Notes: generated by a model from the sequence alone, not told the origin. A stretch of 64,000 nucleotides of DNA from Streptomyces sp. NBC_00390 (GCF_036057275.1 NZ_CP107945.1:496001-560000); one strand, 5' to 3'. Shown: positions 26,712 to 37,567, numbered from the stretch's first letter. Translations and numbers: made by a program.

Positions 26712-27221
26712 TCATCTCACGGGTTGGTGTTGGACAAGGTCCGTGACCATCTGCACGGCCTGAGGCACAGCGGCGGTCACCTGGGGGCTGAGTCCGATGC
26801 CCTCCTCGACACAGGCCGGTTCGCATCCCACCACCAGCGTGCGCCGCGGCGGGGTGCCGCCGGTGCCGGCGCACAGGGTGCCGAGCAGTGCCAGGACGGT
26901 GTCGGGCGACATGCCGTGCCCGTCGAGCGGGACGCCGTCCGGTTCCACCGTGCCCGGCGTCGCGGCCTCGATCAGGTACAGGGTCCCGGGCTCGCCGCCG
27001 CGCGCCGTCGCGTCGACCAGGACGAGCGTGTCGTACCCGTCGAGCAGCTGGTACGCGAGGTGGACGCCGCGGGTCCCGATGTCCACCACCTCGACGTGGT
27101 CGGGCAGTTGGTGCTCCGCCAGCAAACGCACGGTTTCGACGCCGAAGCCGTCGTCCCCGAGGAAGATGTTGCCGATGCCGGCGACCAGGGTCCGGGAACG
27201 ATCCTGTACGGGGCTGCTCAC
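26712..27221 (-). CDS. Hydrogenase maturation protease (HyaD/HycI family)
   Basis: 169 aa from a GTG at 27221 overlapping the upstream stop. Family hallmarks: VAGIGNIFLGDDGFGVE near the N-terminus, VVDIGTRGVHLAYQLLDG, LVLVDATARGG, and DGHGMSPDTVLALL. These nickel-sensing endopeptidases clip the large-subunit C-terminus after Ni insertion. The large subunit here has a 23-residue extension after DPCLPCGVH that would be its substrate. Confidence 0.95.
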   Translation of the reverse strand: MSSPVQDRSRTLVAGIGNIFLGDDGFGVETVRLLAEHQLPDHVEVVDIGTRGVHLAYQLLDGYDTLVLVDATARGGEPGTLYLIEAATPGTVEPDGVPLDGHGMSPDTVLALLGTLCAGTGGTPPRRTLVVGCEPACVEEGIGLSPQVTAAVPQAVQMVTDLVQHQPVR

Positions 27222-28624
27222 GCGTCCTCCAGGAGCTTGACCTCGTCGGGTTGGAAGTACAGGAAGCGGCCCTGCTCGCGGCGGATGTCGGCACCCGGAT
27301 CGCCCTCGACGGTCACCGCCAGGTGCACTCCCCCGTCCACGTCGTGGAGCACCGCCTCGACCAGGGCGCTGCGGCCCTGCAAAAACAGGTCCTGTGCATC
27401 GCTGCGGCGCAGGCCCGGCTGCAGGATCACCCGGCTGCCCGCGCGCACCGCCCTGCCGTCCACCAGCACTTCGTCGTGCGCCGGGTCGACGGCGGGGTCG
27501 GAGCCCGGGTCCCACCAGGGGGTCTCGGGCCGGGCGGTGCCGTGCTCGGTCCCGAACGGGTCGGGGCCGGTCACCTCCCGCAGGGAACGCACCGCGCCGT
27601 GCAGGCGTTCCAGGACCTCGGGGGGCATCGAGTCGGCCAGGTCGATCACGGCCGCCGCCCGCGGGTCCGTTCCACGTGCCTCGCGCTTCTCCTCGTCGGT
27701 GAGGGCCGCGGTGCGCAGCGCGAGGATCTCGTCGATCTCGGTGGCGTCGTAGAGGGCGCCGGGACTCTCCGGTGCGATGGCCGGGTGGTCCTCCAGGATG
27801 ATCGGGGAGGACAGGACCAGGTCGCCTCGGCCCCTCTCGCCCGCGAGTACGGGCCAGGTGTGCAGGTTCCGGCAGGACGCGACCGCCGCCGTGGCCCACT
27901 GAGGGTGGTCCGTCATGGACAGGAACGATCCGGAGCTCAGGCACATCAGCAGGTGGGCGGCGACCAGGGAGTGCGGCAGGGCGGCGTCCCGGTCTCCGCC
28001 GGGCTGCGGCATCCAGGCGCTGGTGTTCTCCACGACGGCCGTCAGCCGCATCGTCCGGTAGGGGCCCGCGAGTTCCTCGGCGCGCAGCCGCAGAACTCCG
28101 AAGAGCTCCTCGCGGCGGCGGACGAGCCGTCCCACCTCCCGGCCGCTTCCGTCGACTACGGGTTCGGTCTCCTCACCGGCCGGCCGGGTGAACGGGACGG
28201 TGATGCCGTCCCCTTCCAACTCGGCCACGGGCACGGAGACTTCGACGCGTTCCTCCGATCCCTCGTCCCAGGGCATGAGCACACGGTCGTCGAGGTGCAG
28301 TTCGGGCACCGTCTCGAACGCACCGTCCGTGCACGCCTGTTGCACGATCCGTCGCTGTGTGTGCAGGAACCGCACCTCGACGGCGAGGACGGCGCCGCTC
28401 TTCGGTTCCATCAGGCACTCGGTGTGCTGGAAGTCGTGCTCGGAGCCGTCGGCGCTCCAGGCGGGAGGAACGAGCACCCCGAACTGCCACCGCAGCCTGT
28501 TCTTCGCGGCCGACGCCCGGTACGGGTAGAGGACATAGCCCTCGAACAGGACGGCGTCGGCCACCTGCCGTGCGTAGGCGAGTCTGGCCTCCGTCCCGGG
28601 CGGGAACGCGGCGGTCGTCGTCAT
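27218..28624 (-). CDS. Hydrogenase-operon hypothetical protein (468 aa)
   Basis: 468 aa, ATG start, overlapping both neighbours by 4 nt. I do not recognise a named domain. Visible features are an N-terminal LAYARQVADAVLFEGYVLYPYRASAAKNRLRWQFGVLVPPAW, a middle region with PYRTMRLTAVVENTSAW, and SSPIILEDHPAIAPESPGALYDATEIDEIL. Some segments (GVHLAVTVEGDPGAD...GRFLYFQPDEVKLLEDA) could be a small beta domain. Tight coupling to the protease and DUF6084 genes implies a role in hydrogenase assembly or electron transfer (inference). Confidence 0.85.
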   Translation of the reverse strand: MTTTAAFPPGTEARLAYARQVADAVLFEGYVLYPYRASAAKNRLRWQFGVLVPPAWSADGSEHDFQHTECLMEPKSGAVLAVEVRFLHTQRRIVQQACTDGAFETVPELHLDDRVLMPWDEGSEERVEVSVPVAELEGDGITVPFTRPAGEETEPVVDGSGREVGRLVRRREELFGVLRLRAEELAGPYRTMRLTAVVENTSAWMPQPGGDRDAALPHSLVAAHLLMCLSSGSFLSMTDHPQWATAAVASCRNLHTWPVLAGERGRGDLVLSSPIILEDHPAIAPESPGALYDATEIDEILALRTAALTDEEKREARGTDPRAAAVIDLADSMPPEVLERLHGAVRSLREVTGPDPFGTEHGTARPETPWWDPGSDPAVDPAHDEVLVDGRAVRAGSRVILQPGLRRSDAQDLFLQGRSALVEAVLHDVDGGVHLAVTVEGDPGADIRREQGRFLYFQPDEVKLLEDA

Positions 28625-29274
28625 GCCGTCGTCCTCTCGTCCGGCGACGGGGCCTGTGCCTCCAGCAGTTCCCGCACGGTCGCGTCGAAGGACGGCAGTG
28701 CCCGGCGGGAGCGGTGGGCGAGCAGTGCGTCCATCGTGTCCCGGGGCAGCCGGATCCAGCCGCAGCCCGGGAAGTGCTGATCGAGCATCTCGCGCCAGAC
28801 CTTGACCGGCATCCGGCACTGTGCCTCGCGGTCCCAGGGGACCGGCTCGACGCGGAAGCCGGAGTCTCCGGTGAAGGCGGTACCGGAGAACAGCATGAGC
28901 AGGGGGACTTCGCCGCCGGCCAGCGCGTCGAGGTAACGGGTCGCCGCGATGTCCATGTCGTAGGTGCAGGGCACGACGACGTCCGCTTCGGTCTCGGCGG
29001 TGAAGCCGGGCACCATGACCTGGACCTGGGCGAACTGCACCGGGTGGACGGTGCTTCCCCAGCGGGAGCGCTCGCCGAACAGGTCGCCCAGCCCTGCGGC
29101 TTCGGCCGCGTCGTAGGTGCGCCGGGCCGGCTCGATACGGATCTGACAGCGCAGCGCGAGCGCGTGCACCCGGGCCTGCTGCGATGCGGTGATACGCAGC
29201 CGGAAGACGAGAGTGGGCCCCGCGGCGTACGGGTCGGCCCGTACGCCCGTGCAGGTGAAGGCGAACTCGGTCAT
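28621..29274 (-). CDS. DUF6084-type hydrogenase-associated protein
   Basis: 217 aa, ATG start, 4-nt overlaps both sides. Sequence such as FAFTCTGVRADPYAAGPTLVFRLRI, LRCQIRIEPARR and VVPCTYDMDIAATRYLDAL looks beta-rich. I recall this family as restricted to actinobacterial hydrogenase operons. No catalytic motif is evident. Confidence 0.8.
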   Translation of the reverse strand: MTEFAFTCTGVRADPYAAGPTLVFRLRITASQQARVHALALRCQIRIEPARRTYDAAEAAGLGDLFGERSRWGSTVHPVQFAQVQVMVPGFTAETEADVVVPCTYDMDIAATRYLDALAGGEVPLLMLFSGTAFTGDSGFRVEPVPWDREAQCRMPVKVWREMLDQHFPGCGWIRLPRDTMDALLAHRSRRALPSFDATVRELLEAQAPSPDERTTA

Positions 29275-29936
29275 GGCCGGCTCCCCTGCGGTGCGCCTGC
29301 TCGCCGGCGGATGTCGTCGAAGAAGGCGTCGAGGTCGGCACGGGCCTCGGCGCCGCCGTCGAAGCCCTGCCACAGCAGGCGCATCCGGCCCACCAGCGCG
29401 TAGCAGATGTCGATCGGCACCAGGTAGCACTCGGTGCGCCCGCCGGTGCGGCGCACCAGGAGGGCTTCGACGTCGGGTTCGAGCTCGCCGGCGAGCCGGG
29501 TTGCGCTCAGTACGGACTCCCGGACCGAGGGCTCCACCTCGCTCTCGGTCGCCCCCGCCGGACTCGGGTACAGCGCGACCAGCCGGCCGAGGGCGGAGTT
29601 GTGGAAGAAGAAGGCGACGCTGACGGGGATCTGGAGGAGTTCCCAGGCACCGTCGTCGAGCCGGTGGTCATGGTCGGCGAGACAGCGGTCGGGTACGGCG
29701 CGGAAGCGTCCGTGGGATGCGCCCGGTCGTGCCATCAGCAGCGCGCAGGGGGAGCAGGCGCAGGCCAGTGCCCGCTTCTCGGTGTCGACCAGATGCCGGT
29801 GCTCCTCGGGCACCTGCGCTCCGCACAGTTCGCAGCGCTCCTGCCGGGGCGGGCGGGGCATCGCGAACCGGCGCAGGCCGCGCGGCTCCCGGCCGGGCGC
29901 GCGTCCTGCCGGTCCGGCCTGAGGCAGCCCGCTCAC
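29271..29936 (-). CDS. DUF5947-type protein with Cys-rich metal motif
   Basis: 221 aa from a GTG at 29936 overlapping the NifU-like stop; an ATG inside (MPRPPRQERCELC) is a possible later start. CELC and CACSPC, about 20 residues apart, form a likely zinc or Fe-S site. The remainder (VSVAFFFHNSALGRLVALYPSPAG, CYALVGRMRLLWQGFDGG) is conserved-looking. It is a regular hydrogenase-operon partner; biochemical role unknown. Confidence 0.8.
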   Translation of the reverse strand: MSGLPQAGPAGRAPGREPRGLRRFAMPRPPRQERCELCGAQVPEEHRHLVDTEKRALACACSPCALLMARPGASHGRFRAVPDRCLADHDHRLDDGAWELLQIPVSVAFFFHNSALGRLVALYPSPAGATESEVEPSVRESVLSATRLAGELEPDVEALLVRRTGGRTECYLVPIDICYALVGRMRLLWQGFDGGAEARADLDAFFDDIRRRAGAPQGSRP

Positions 29937-30547
29937 CGCGCGGTGGCCGAACAGGAGCCGACGGGGGACGGGCCGGCCGGACGCGTTCCGATCTGGAGGA
30001 GGGCGGGTTCGCGTGCGGTGCCCGTGCCGTCCATGTCGACGCTGGTGACTTCGGGGGCGAAGCAGGCCAGCGCGTCCACGGCGGCCTGCCTGGCCCCGTC
30101 CTGGGTGCTCGGGCAGCCGCATCCGCCGGATCCGGTCGTCCTCAACCGCAGTACGCCGGTCGCCTCGTCGAACCCGGCCTGCTCGACACCGAGTCCGCGG
30201 ACGGTGTCCATGGCGCGGCCGATGCGGGTGGTGAGGTCCTCGGGGTGGAGGTCGTGCAGCACGAGCAGACTCGCCACCAGCTCGTCACCGAGCAGGGCGG
30301 CGAGCGGGTCGGCCCCAGGGCCCTGATGGGCATGGCGGCGCAGCAGCTCCACGGTTCGCGCGAGTCCTGTGCCGTAGAAGTCCATCAGCACCCGCACGAG
30401 TTCCTCGGCCGCGGCGCAGGTCCGCCCGTCTCCGGACGCGGCCAGCTGTTCGAGAACCTCCTCGACGCGCCGGCCCGCCTGTTCCGCGGTGCCGGGCCGC
30501 GCCGCGGCGCCGGCCCGTGCCACGGTGGTGTCCGCTGCCGCGCTCAT
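29933..30547 (-). CDS. NifU-like C-terminal-domain protein of the hydrogenase operon
   Basis: 204 aa, ATG start overlapping the large-subunit stop. An N-terminal helical region (EEVLEQLAASGDGRTCAAAEELVRVLMDFYG) precedes a region ending TTGSGGCGCPSTQDGARQAAVDALACFAPEVTSVDM, which resembles the NifU scaffold fold with its clustered cysteines. It could supply an Fe-S cluster to the hydrogenase or carry electrons. Confidence 0.78.
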   Translation of the reverse strand: MSAAADTTVARAGAAARPGTAEQAGRRVEEVLEQLAASGDGRTCAAAEELVRVLMDFYGTGLARTVELLRRHAHQGPGADPLAALLGDELVASLLVLHDLHPEDLTTRIGRAMDTVRGLGVEQAGFDEATGVLRLRTTGSGGCGCPSTQDGARQAAVDALACFAPEVTSVDMDGTGTAREPALLQIGTRPAGPSPVGSCSATAR

Positions 30548-32322
30548 CCCGCCAGACCGCTCAGGCCGGTGGGCACGTGCATCGTCTTCACGGTCTTGCC
30601 GCCGCCCACGTACATGTGGACGCCGCACGGCAGACAGGGGTCGAAGCTGCGGACGGCCCGCATGATGTCGATGCCCTTGAAGTTCTCGGGCGGGTTCTCC
30701 TCGAAGATCGGGGTGTTCTGCACCGCGTCCTCGTAGGGGCCGGGCGTGCCGAAGGTGTCCCGCGTGCTCGCGTTCCACGGAGTCGGCGGGTACGGGTGGT
30801 AGTTGGCGATCTTGCCGTCCCGGATGACCATGTGGTGCGAGAGCACTCCGCGTACGGCCTCGGTGAAACCGACTCCGATCGACTCGTCCGGCACCTCGAA
30901 CTTCTCCCAGGTCTGGGTGCGTCCGGCGCGTACCTCCTCAAGTCCCTTCTCGGCGCAGTGCAGGGCGACCGCCGCCGCGTAGGCCTGGAAGTAGGTGCGC
31001 GCGCGGTTGCGTTCGAGTGCGTTGCTCCACTGGGGGATCTTCCACTCGAACGTGGTCTCCGGCTTGGTCATCGTGCGGGGCAGGTTGATGACGACGCTGT
31101 GGCCGGTGGCCTTGACGTAGCCGATGTCGACGAGCCCGGAGAGCGCGGTGGACCACAGGCGGGCGATGGGGCCGCCGCCGGTGTCCAGCGCCAGGTGGTC
31201 CTTGCCGTCGAACCAGCGCGGGGACATCACCCAGCTGTACTTGTCGCTGAAGTCCCGCTTCTGGGGGGCGGGGATGGTGTGCTGGTTCCAGGGGTGGCGC
31301 GGGTCGACGGGGTTGCCGAGCGGATCGTGGGTGACGAACTGCTCCTGGCCCTCCCAGTCCTCGTAGTACGAGCTGCCGAGCAGGACGCGGATGCCGAGGT
31401 TGATCTCTGTGAGGTCGTTGGTGACCAGCTTGCCGTCGACGATGACGCCGGGGGTGACGTACATCCTCCGGCCCCAGTCGGTCATGTTGGCGTAGGTGAA
31501 GTCGCAGTACTCAGGGTCGTTGAGCGCTCCCCAGCAGCCCAGGAGCACGCGCCGGCGGCCGACTTCCTCGTATCCGGGCAGCGCCTCGTAGAAGAAGTCG
31601 AAGAGGTCGTCGTGCAGCGGGACGACCCGCTTCATGAACTCGACGTAGCGCATGAGGCGGGTCATGTAGTCCGTGAACAGCTGGACGGAGGCGATGGTGC
31701 CCACTCCGCCCGGGTAGAGCGTGGAGGGGTGCACATGGCGGCCCTCCATCAGACAGAACATCTCCCGGGTGTAGCGGCTGACCTGGAGTGCCTCGCGGTA
31801 GAACTCGCCCTCCAGCGGGTTCAGCGAGCGCATGATGTCGGCGATGGTGCGGTAGCCGTGCTCCGCCGCGTGCGGTGCTTCGGTGCGCTCGGCGAGCTCC
31901 AGGACGCCCGGGTTGGTCTCGCGGACCATCTTCTCGCAGTAGTCGACCCCGACCAGGTTCTCCTGGAAGATGTTGTGGTCGAACATGTACTCCGCGGACT
32001 CGCCGAGGTTGATGATGTACTCACCGAGGTGCGGCGGCTTCACCCCGTAGGCCATGTTCTGCGCGTACACCGAACACGTGGCGTGGTTGTCACCGCAGAT
32101 GCCGCAGATGCGGCTGGTGATGAAATGGGCGTCGCGCGGGTCCTTGCCGCGCATGAAGACGCTGTAGCCGCGGAACACCGACGAGGTGCTGTAGCACTCG
32201 GCGACCCGCTTCTGCTTGAAGTCGATCTTCGTGTGGATGCCGAGACTGCCCACGATCCGGGTGATCGGATCCCAAGCCATCTCCACCAGGCCGTCGCCGG
32301 CCGCTTTCGCCTGTGTTGCCAT
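30544..32322 (-). CDS. hhyL: [NiFe] hydrogenase large subunit, group 1h (HhyL/HucL)
   Basis: 592 aa from the ATG at 32322; a GTG at 32346 would add 8 residues. The L1 motif RICGICGDNH and L2 motif DPCLPCGVH supply the four Ni-Fe cysteines. The 23 residues after the L2 His are the extension removed by the maturation protease. Sequence features (AECYSTSSVFRGYSVFMRGKDPRDA) match the high-affinity, oxygen-tolerant actinobacterial enzymes that scavenge atmospheric H2 during starvation and sporulation. It lies 63 nt after the small-subunit gene. Confidence 0.97.
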   Translation of the reverse strand: MATQAKAAGDGLVEMAWDPITRIVGSLGIHTKIDFKQKRVAECYSTSSVFRGYSVFMRGKDPRDAHFITSRICGICGDNHATCSVYAQNMAYGVKPPHLGEYIINLGESAEYMFDHNIFQENLVGVDYCEKMVRETNPGVLELAERTEAPHAAEHGYRTIADIMRSLNPLEGEFYREALQVSRYTREMFCLMEGRHVHPSTLYPGGVGTIASVQLFTDYMTRLMRYVEFMKRVVPLHDDLFDFFYEALPGYEEVGRRRVLLGCWGALNDPEYCDFTYANMTDWGRRMYVTPGVIVDGKLVTNDLTEINLGIRVLLGSSYYEDWEGQEQFVTHDPLGNPVDPRHPWNQHTIPAPQKRDFSDKYSWVMSPRWFDGKDHLALDTGGGPIARLWSTALSGLVDIGYVKATGHSVVINLPRTMTKPETTFEWKIPQWSNALERNRARTYFQAYAAAVALHCAEKGLEEVRAGRTQTWEKFEVPDESIGVGFTEAVRGVLSHHMVIRDGKIANYHPYPPTPWNASTRDTFGTPGPYEDAVQNTPIFEENPPENFKGIDIMRAVRSFDPCLPCGVHMYVGGGKTVKTMHVPTGLSGLAG

Positions 32323-32385
32323 CGTGTGTGCGGTGCCCTTCTTCACGTCTTCGAGCAGGAGATGGGTCGGTGTCCTGAGCGGGGG

Positions 32386-33480
<1,095 letters not shown>

Positions 33481-33541
33481 GAGGACGCCTCCTGGGGAGC
33501 ACTGGCGACAGACCCTTGGAAATCGGTTGTCATCGTTCTTG

Positions 33542-35236
33542 CTAACAGTCGGCCGGTGTGGCTGCCACCGCACTCTCAGCACGTCCGGACGGCTGCTTGC
33601 GCACGAACGACCGCCGCAGCGCGTGGTACGGAGCGGTGGGATCGAAGATGATGCGGTGCATCCGGGCGAGCTCCTCCCCCCGGTGGGCCGCCAGCGGCCT
33701 GATGGACTCGGCGCGCTCCCGGTCCGACTTCTTCGCGGCGATCCGCTGCCCCGTCGCGGGGAACGAGGCCAGCCGTGCGGCCAGTCGGGTGACTTCTCCG
33801 GCGAACTCCTGCGGCGCGCGGTCGACGACCCGGTCCACCAGGCCGAGCCGCAGCGCCTCCCCCGCCGTCATCGGCAGCGCCTCCTCGGTGAGCCGTGCCG
33901 CCGCTGCCTCGCCCACTCGGCGGGGCAGGGAGTACGTCCAGTACTCGGAGCCGTACAGCCCCATCAGCCGGTAGTGCGGATTGAGCACGGCGCCCGCCCG
34001 GCACCACACCTCGTCGGCCGCCGCGGCCAGCATGACCCCGCCGGCCGCGGCGTTCCCGGCGACGGCGGCGACCACCAGGCGGTCGGTGGTCGTCAGAACG
34101 GCCTCCACCAGGTCGTTCATGGCGTTGAGATTGGCCCAGGACTCCCCTGCCGGGTCGGCCGCGGCCTCGATGACGTTCAGATGGATGCCGTTGGAGAAGA
34201 AGTCCCGGGCGCCGCCCAGGACCAGCACCGAGGTGGGGCGGGCACACGCCACGCGGTAGGCGTCCAGCAGGCGCCGGCACTGCGTCGTGCTCATCGCCCC
34301 GCCGGGGAAGGTGAAGAGAAGGAATCCGGCCTGCCCCTCCTCGCGGTAGCGGATGTCGCTCCAGGTCCGGCGCGGTCCGTCCGCATGCAGCGGGGGCGGG
34401 ATCTCCGGCAGCACGGGCAGCCGGCCCGCCAGGGCGGTGGTGGCCGGGAGCTTGAAGGTGGCGGGCACTCCGGGAGCGCGCCGGGGCCGCAGTTCCGGGA
34501 TCCATACCGCACCGTCGGCGGTGGCGCGACAGATCGCACCGGCCCGGGTGGCGAGCAGATCGCCGGGCCGGCCCCGCAGCGTGTCCTCGGCATGACCACC
34601 GTGCAGGAACCACTCGGCGCCCAGGAGTTCGTCGAGCACCCCCGGCTGCGAGTCGGCTGCGCGCAGGGTGCGCACGACCGAGTCGGTGGAGTCCGAGTCC
34701 CAGGAGATGCGCCGGAGCGCCTGGCGGAAGTACGGCCGTACGCGGACGGTGTCGCCGCCCTGGGGCCGCGGGGTGTACGAACCGGACGCGAATCGGTCCA
34801 CGGCCTCAAGGACGGCTGTGACCGCGGCGTCCGACACCTCGTTGCGGTACAGATCGCTCTTGGCCACGGGCGGCAGGGCGCACCGGACAGAGGCCCACAC
34901 GGCGCCTGCGTCCATGTCGTCCTCGGCCTGAAGGACGGTGACGCCCCAGGAGCGGGCGCCCTCGTGGACGGCCCAGTCAAGAGACGACGGCCCTCGGTCA
35001 CCCACCGGTCCCGGGTGGACGATGAGACACGTGTGTGACTGCCACACATCGCGCGGGACGGCGGTCTTGAGCATGGGCGCCACCACCAGTTCGGGCCGGT
35101 GCAGATGGACGGCGTCCCGGATGGAGTCGTCGTGCAGCGCGAGTTCCACGGCCACGGTGTGTCTGCGGTCCCGGAGTTCGGCGTGGACTCGCTGGGTGAG
35201 GCTGTTGTACGCGCTGGCGACGACAAGAATGTGCAT
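33542..35236 (-). CDS. hoxX: Hydrogenase maturation protein HoxX (CO-ligand synthesis)
   Basis: 564 aa, ATG start at MHILVVASAYNSLTQRV. The N-terminal half is formyltransferase-like (LIVHPGPVGDRGPSSLDWAV, DDMDAGAVWAS); the C-terminal half is an enoyl-CoA hydratase/crotonase domain (LVLGGARDFFSNGIHLNVIEA, VAGNAAAGGVMLAAAADEVW). HoxX makes CO from formyl-tetrahydrofolate via formyl-CoA, supplying the CO ligand under aerobic conditions, which fits an oxygen-tolerant hydrogenase. It is the first gene of the operon, 61 nt before hhyS. Confidence 0.94.
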   Translation of the reverse strand: MHILVVASAYNSLTQRVHAELRDRRHTVAVELALHDDSIRDAVHLHRPELVVAPMLKTAVPRDVWQSHTCLIVHPGPVGDRGPSSLDWAVHEGARSWGVTVLQAEDDMDAGAVWASVRCALPPVAKSDLYRNEVSDAAVTAVLEAVDRFASGSYTPRPQGGDTVRVRPYFRQALRRISWDSDSTDSVVRTLRAADSQPGVLDELLGAEWFLHGGHAEDTLRGRPGDLLATRAGAICRATADGAVWIPELRPRRAPGVPATFKLPATTALAGRLPVLPEIPPPLHADGPRRTWSDIRYREEGQAGFLLFTFPGGAMSTTQCRRLLDAYRVACARPTSVLVLGGARDFFSNGIHLNVIEAAADPAGESWANLNAMNDLVEAVLTTTDRLVVAAVAGNAAAGGVMLAAAADEVWCRAGAVLNPHYRLMGLYGSEYWTYSLPRRVGEAAAARLTEEALPMTAGEALRLGLVDRVVDRAPQEFAGEVTRLAARLASFPATGQRIAAKKSDRERAESIRPLAAHRGEELARMHRIIFDPTAPYHALRRSFVRKQPSGRAESAVAATPADC

Positions 35237-35524
35237 GGCGGCCTTCGACCGGGTACGGCTGGCTTGCGGCCGGATCGCACGCGAGCTGGATGCGGCCACG
35301 GCGATCGTCGAACATCCCGGCGCGCCGGCCCGGCGCAGTGCCGTGGGTGTCACTCGAAAGCGAACACCGCCGGGACCACTCGGCGGCGTCCGAACCAGGC
35401 AGGCGCGCCCCTGGCCACCCCTGATGTCATTCCGCGCTCGCGCGGGGCATCGGGAGAGGGTGAGGGACTCCGGGGGAAGACTGCGTGCGACACCGTCACT
35501 GTTCCCAGGACACCGAGGAGTGCC
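35237..35524. promoter_or_regulatory. Divergent promoter region of the hydrogenase operon and nucleoside hydrolase
   Basis: 288 nt with no convincing coding frame. It must hold the promoter for the 15-kb hydrogenase operon and one for the nucleoside hydrolase. A GGTGT-N13-ACACC inverted repeat lies near 35347-35370; I cannot assign it to a regulator. Confidence 0.5.
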
Positions 35525-36469
35525 GTGCCTGTCCCGATCATCATCGACTGCGATCCCGGGCACGACGATGCCATCGCCCTCATGCTGGCGGCGGGGGACC
35601 CGGAGGTCGAACTGCTCGCGATCACGACGGTCGCAGGCAATCAGACCGTCGAGAAGACGACACTGAACGCGCGGCGGATCTGCACGGTCGCCGGGATCAC
35701 CGGTGTTCCCATCGCGGCCGGCTGTGCGCGACCGCTCGTTCAGCCGCTGCTGGTTGCGGACGACGTGCACGGCACATCCGGCATGGACGGGCCGCAGTTC
35801 CCGGAACCCACCGTGGACGCCGTCCCGGAGCACGCGGTGGACCTGATGCACCGGATCCTGACCGAGCATCCGGAGCCGGTCACGCTTGTCCCGACGGCGC
35901 CCCTGACGAATATCGCCTTGCTGCTCACGCGGTACCCGGACTGTGCCGCACGCATCCGGGAGATCGTGCTCATGGGCGGCTCGACCAAGGGCGGCAACAG
36001 GACACCGGCGGCCGAGTTCAATGTGTACGTGGACCCGGAGGCTGCGGACGTCGTCTTCCGCAGCGGCGTCCCGGTCACCATGTGCGGTCTCAATGTCACC
36101 CATCAGGCCCTCGCCACACCCGGGGTGCTGGCCCGCCTGGAGAGCCTCGACACCGAACTCGCCCGAATCTGTGTGCAGTTGATGACGTACTTCGCCGCCA
36201 CCTACCGGCGGCTGTGGGGCTTCGCCTCACCACCGCTGCACGACCCGGTGGCGGTCGCCCGGGTCATCGACCCGGCGATCGTGCGGTGCGTCGACGCAAG
36301 CGTGGCCGTCGAACTGCGCGGGCAGTACACGCGCGGGGCGACCGTGGTGGACATGCACCAGTACCTGGACCGGCCGGTGAACGCGCGGGTCGCGCTGACC
36401 CTGGACAGTGAGAGGTTCTGGGACCGGGTGATCACGGCGATCGACGTGCTCGGCAGCCGCAGGGCGTAG
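35525..36469 (+). CDS. Inosine-uridine preferring nucleoside hydrolase
   Basis: 314 aa from a GTG with GAGGAG upstream. The Ca-binding N-terminus IIIDCDPGHDDAIALMLA is the defining motif. VPTAPLTNIALLL, EIVLMGGS and AAEFNVYVDPEAADVVF are also conserved, and HDPVAVARVIDP carries the late His-Asp. It hydrolyses the N-glycosidic bond of ribonucleosides for salvage. Confidence 0.95.
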   Translation: MPVPIIIDCDPGHDDAIALMLAAGDPEVELLAITTVAGNQTVEKTTLNARRICTVAGITGVPIAAGCARPLVQPLLVADDVHGTSGMDGPQFPEPTVDAVPEHAVDLMHRILTEHPEPVTLVPTAPLTNIALLLTRYPDCAARIREIVLMGGSTKGGNRTPAAEFNVYVDPEAADVVFRSGVPVTMCGLNVTHQALATPGVLARLESLDTELARICVQLMTYFAATYRRLWGFASPPLHDPVAVARVIDPAIVRCVDASVAVELRGQYTRGATVVDMHQYLDRPVNARVALTLDSERFWDRVITAIDVLGSRRA

Positions 36470-36601
36470 GACCGCCGTGGCCGACCCGGTTGCCCCGCGG
36501 ATCGTTACGCACGTCCTGGCGTCGGGAATGATCAACGCCCGGGTGCTCCGCCGAGCGCCGTTGATTGCCCTCTCGAACACAGGGAAGGTGGTGGGCGAGT
36601 C

Positions 36602-37486
36602 GTGGATCTGGAGAGTGTCGCGGACGAGCTGTACGGGCTGCCGCCGGACGAGTTCGTCGAGGCTCGCGGCCGGCATGCGGCCGCGGCCCGCAGGGCGAGG
36701 GACCGCGAGCTTGCCGACCGGATCGGCGCCCTGCGACGCCCGACGCAGTCGGCGTGGACCAGCAACATGTTCGTCCGCGCCCACCCCGAGCAGGTGGCCC
36801 GGATGCTCCAGCTCGGTGAAGGTCTGCGCCAGGCCCATCAGGAGCTCGACCCGGGGCAGCTGCGCACGCTCAGCCGTCAGAAGCACACGGTGGTCGGTGA
36901 ACTCGCCCGACAGGCCCGGCAGCTCGCTGCCGATACCGGGCACCCCATCGGTGAGGCGGCTCAGCTGGAGCTCGAAGCGACCCTGCACGCGGCCCTCGCG
37001 GACCCGCAGGCGGCGCAGGCGTGGGCATCCGGCCGGCTGGCCAAGCCGCTCAGCGCCACCGGCTTCCCCGCGATCCCGGTGACGGCACCCCTGCCGACTG
37101 CGCCCCGTGCGACGACGGCCGCACCGTCCGCGCCGCAGCGCAGTTCCGCGGGCGGCGGGAACGGCGCCACCGCGGCGACGGCCGAGGAGCAGCGCCGTGC
37201 CCAGCTCACGCAGGCCCGGCAGGACGCGGATGCCGCCGATCGCCGGGCGCGGGAGCGCGAGGACGACCTCGAGCAGGCCGAGACGCTCGTGCGGGAGGCG
37301 CAGGAGCACGCGGCCGCGGTGGCCGGGGAACTGTCGGACGCGCAGGAGAGGGCACGCGCAGCCAGGAGCGCCCTGGACGAGGCGCGGCACCGGGCCACCG
37401 AGGCCGGGCGAAGGGCCCGCCAGGCCCGCCGCGACGCCCGGACCGCTCGCTCGCGCGCGGAGCGCCTGGCGGCGGACGGGGACTGA
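36602..37486 (+). CDS. Coiled-coil hypothetical protein
   Basis: 294 aa from a GTG. The N-terminal ~150 residues form a conserved domain (LYGLPPDEFVEARGRHAAAARRARDRELADRIGALRRPTQSAW). An Ala/Pro/Thr linker follows, then about 100 residues of Glu/Arg/Ala-rich coiled coil (ARQDADAADRRAREREDDLEQAETL). Similar proteins seem common in actinomycetes, with no assigned function. It precedes the next gene by 81 nt. Confidence 0.75.
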   Translation: MDLESVADELYGLPPDEFVEARGRHAAAARRARDRELADRIGALRRPTQSAWTSNMFVRAHPEQVARMLQLGEGLRQAHQELDPGQLRTLSRQKHTVVGELARQARQLAADTGHPIGEAAQLELEATLHAALADPQAAQAWASGRLAKPLSATGFPAIPVTAPLPTAPRATTAAPSAPQRSSAGGGNGATAATAEEQRRAQLTQARQDADAADRRAREREDDLEQAETLVREAQEHAAAVAGELSDAQERARAARSALDEARHRATEAGRRARQARRDARTARSRAERLAADGD

Positions 37487-37567
37487 GTGAGGGAGGGCGG
37501 GCGGGTGACTCGCGTGAGGCTTGCCGGGCGGTCTAGCCTCCCTCATGTGATCAAGGGGGAATCCGCC

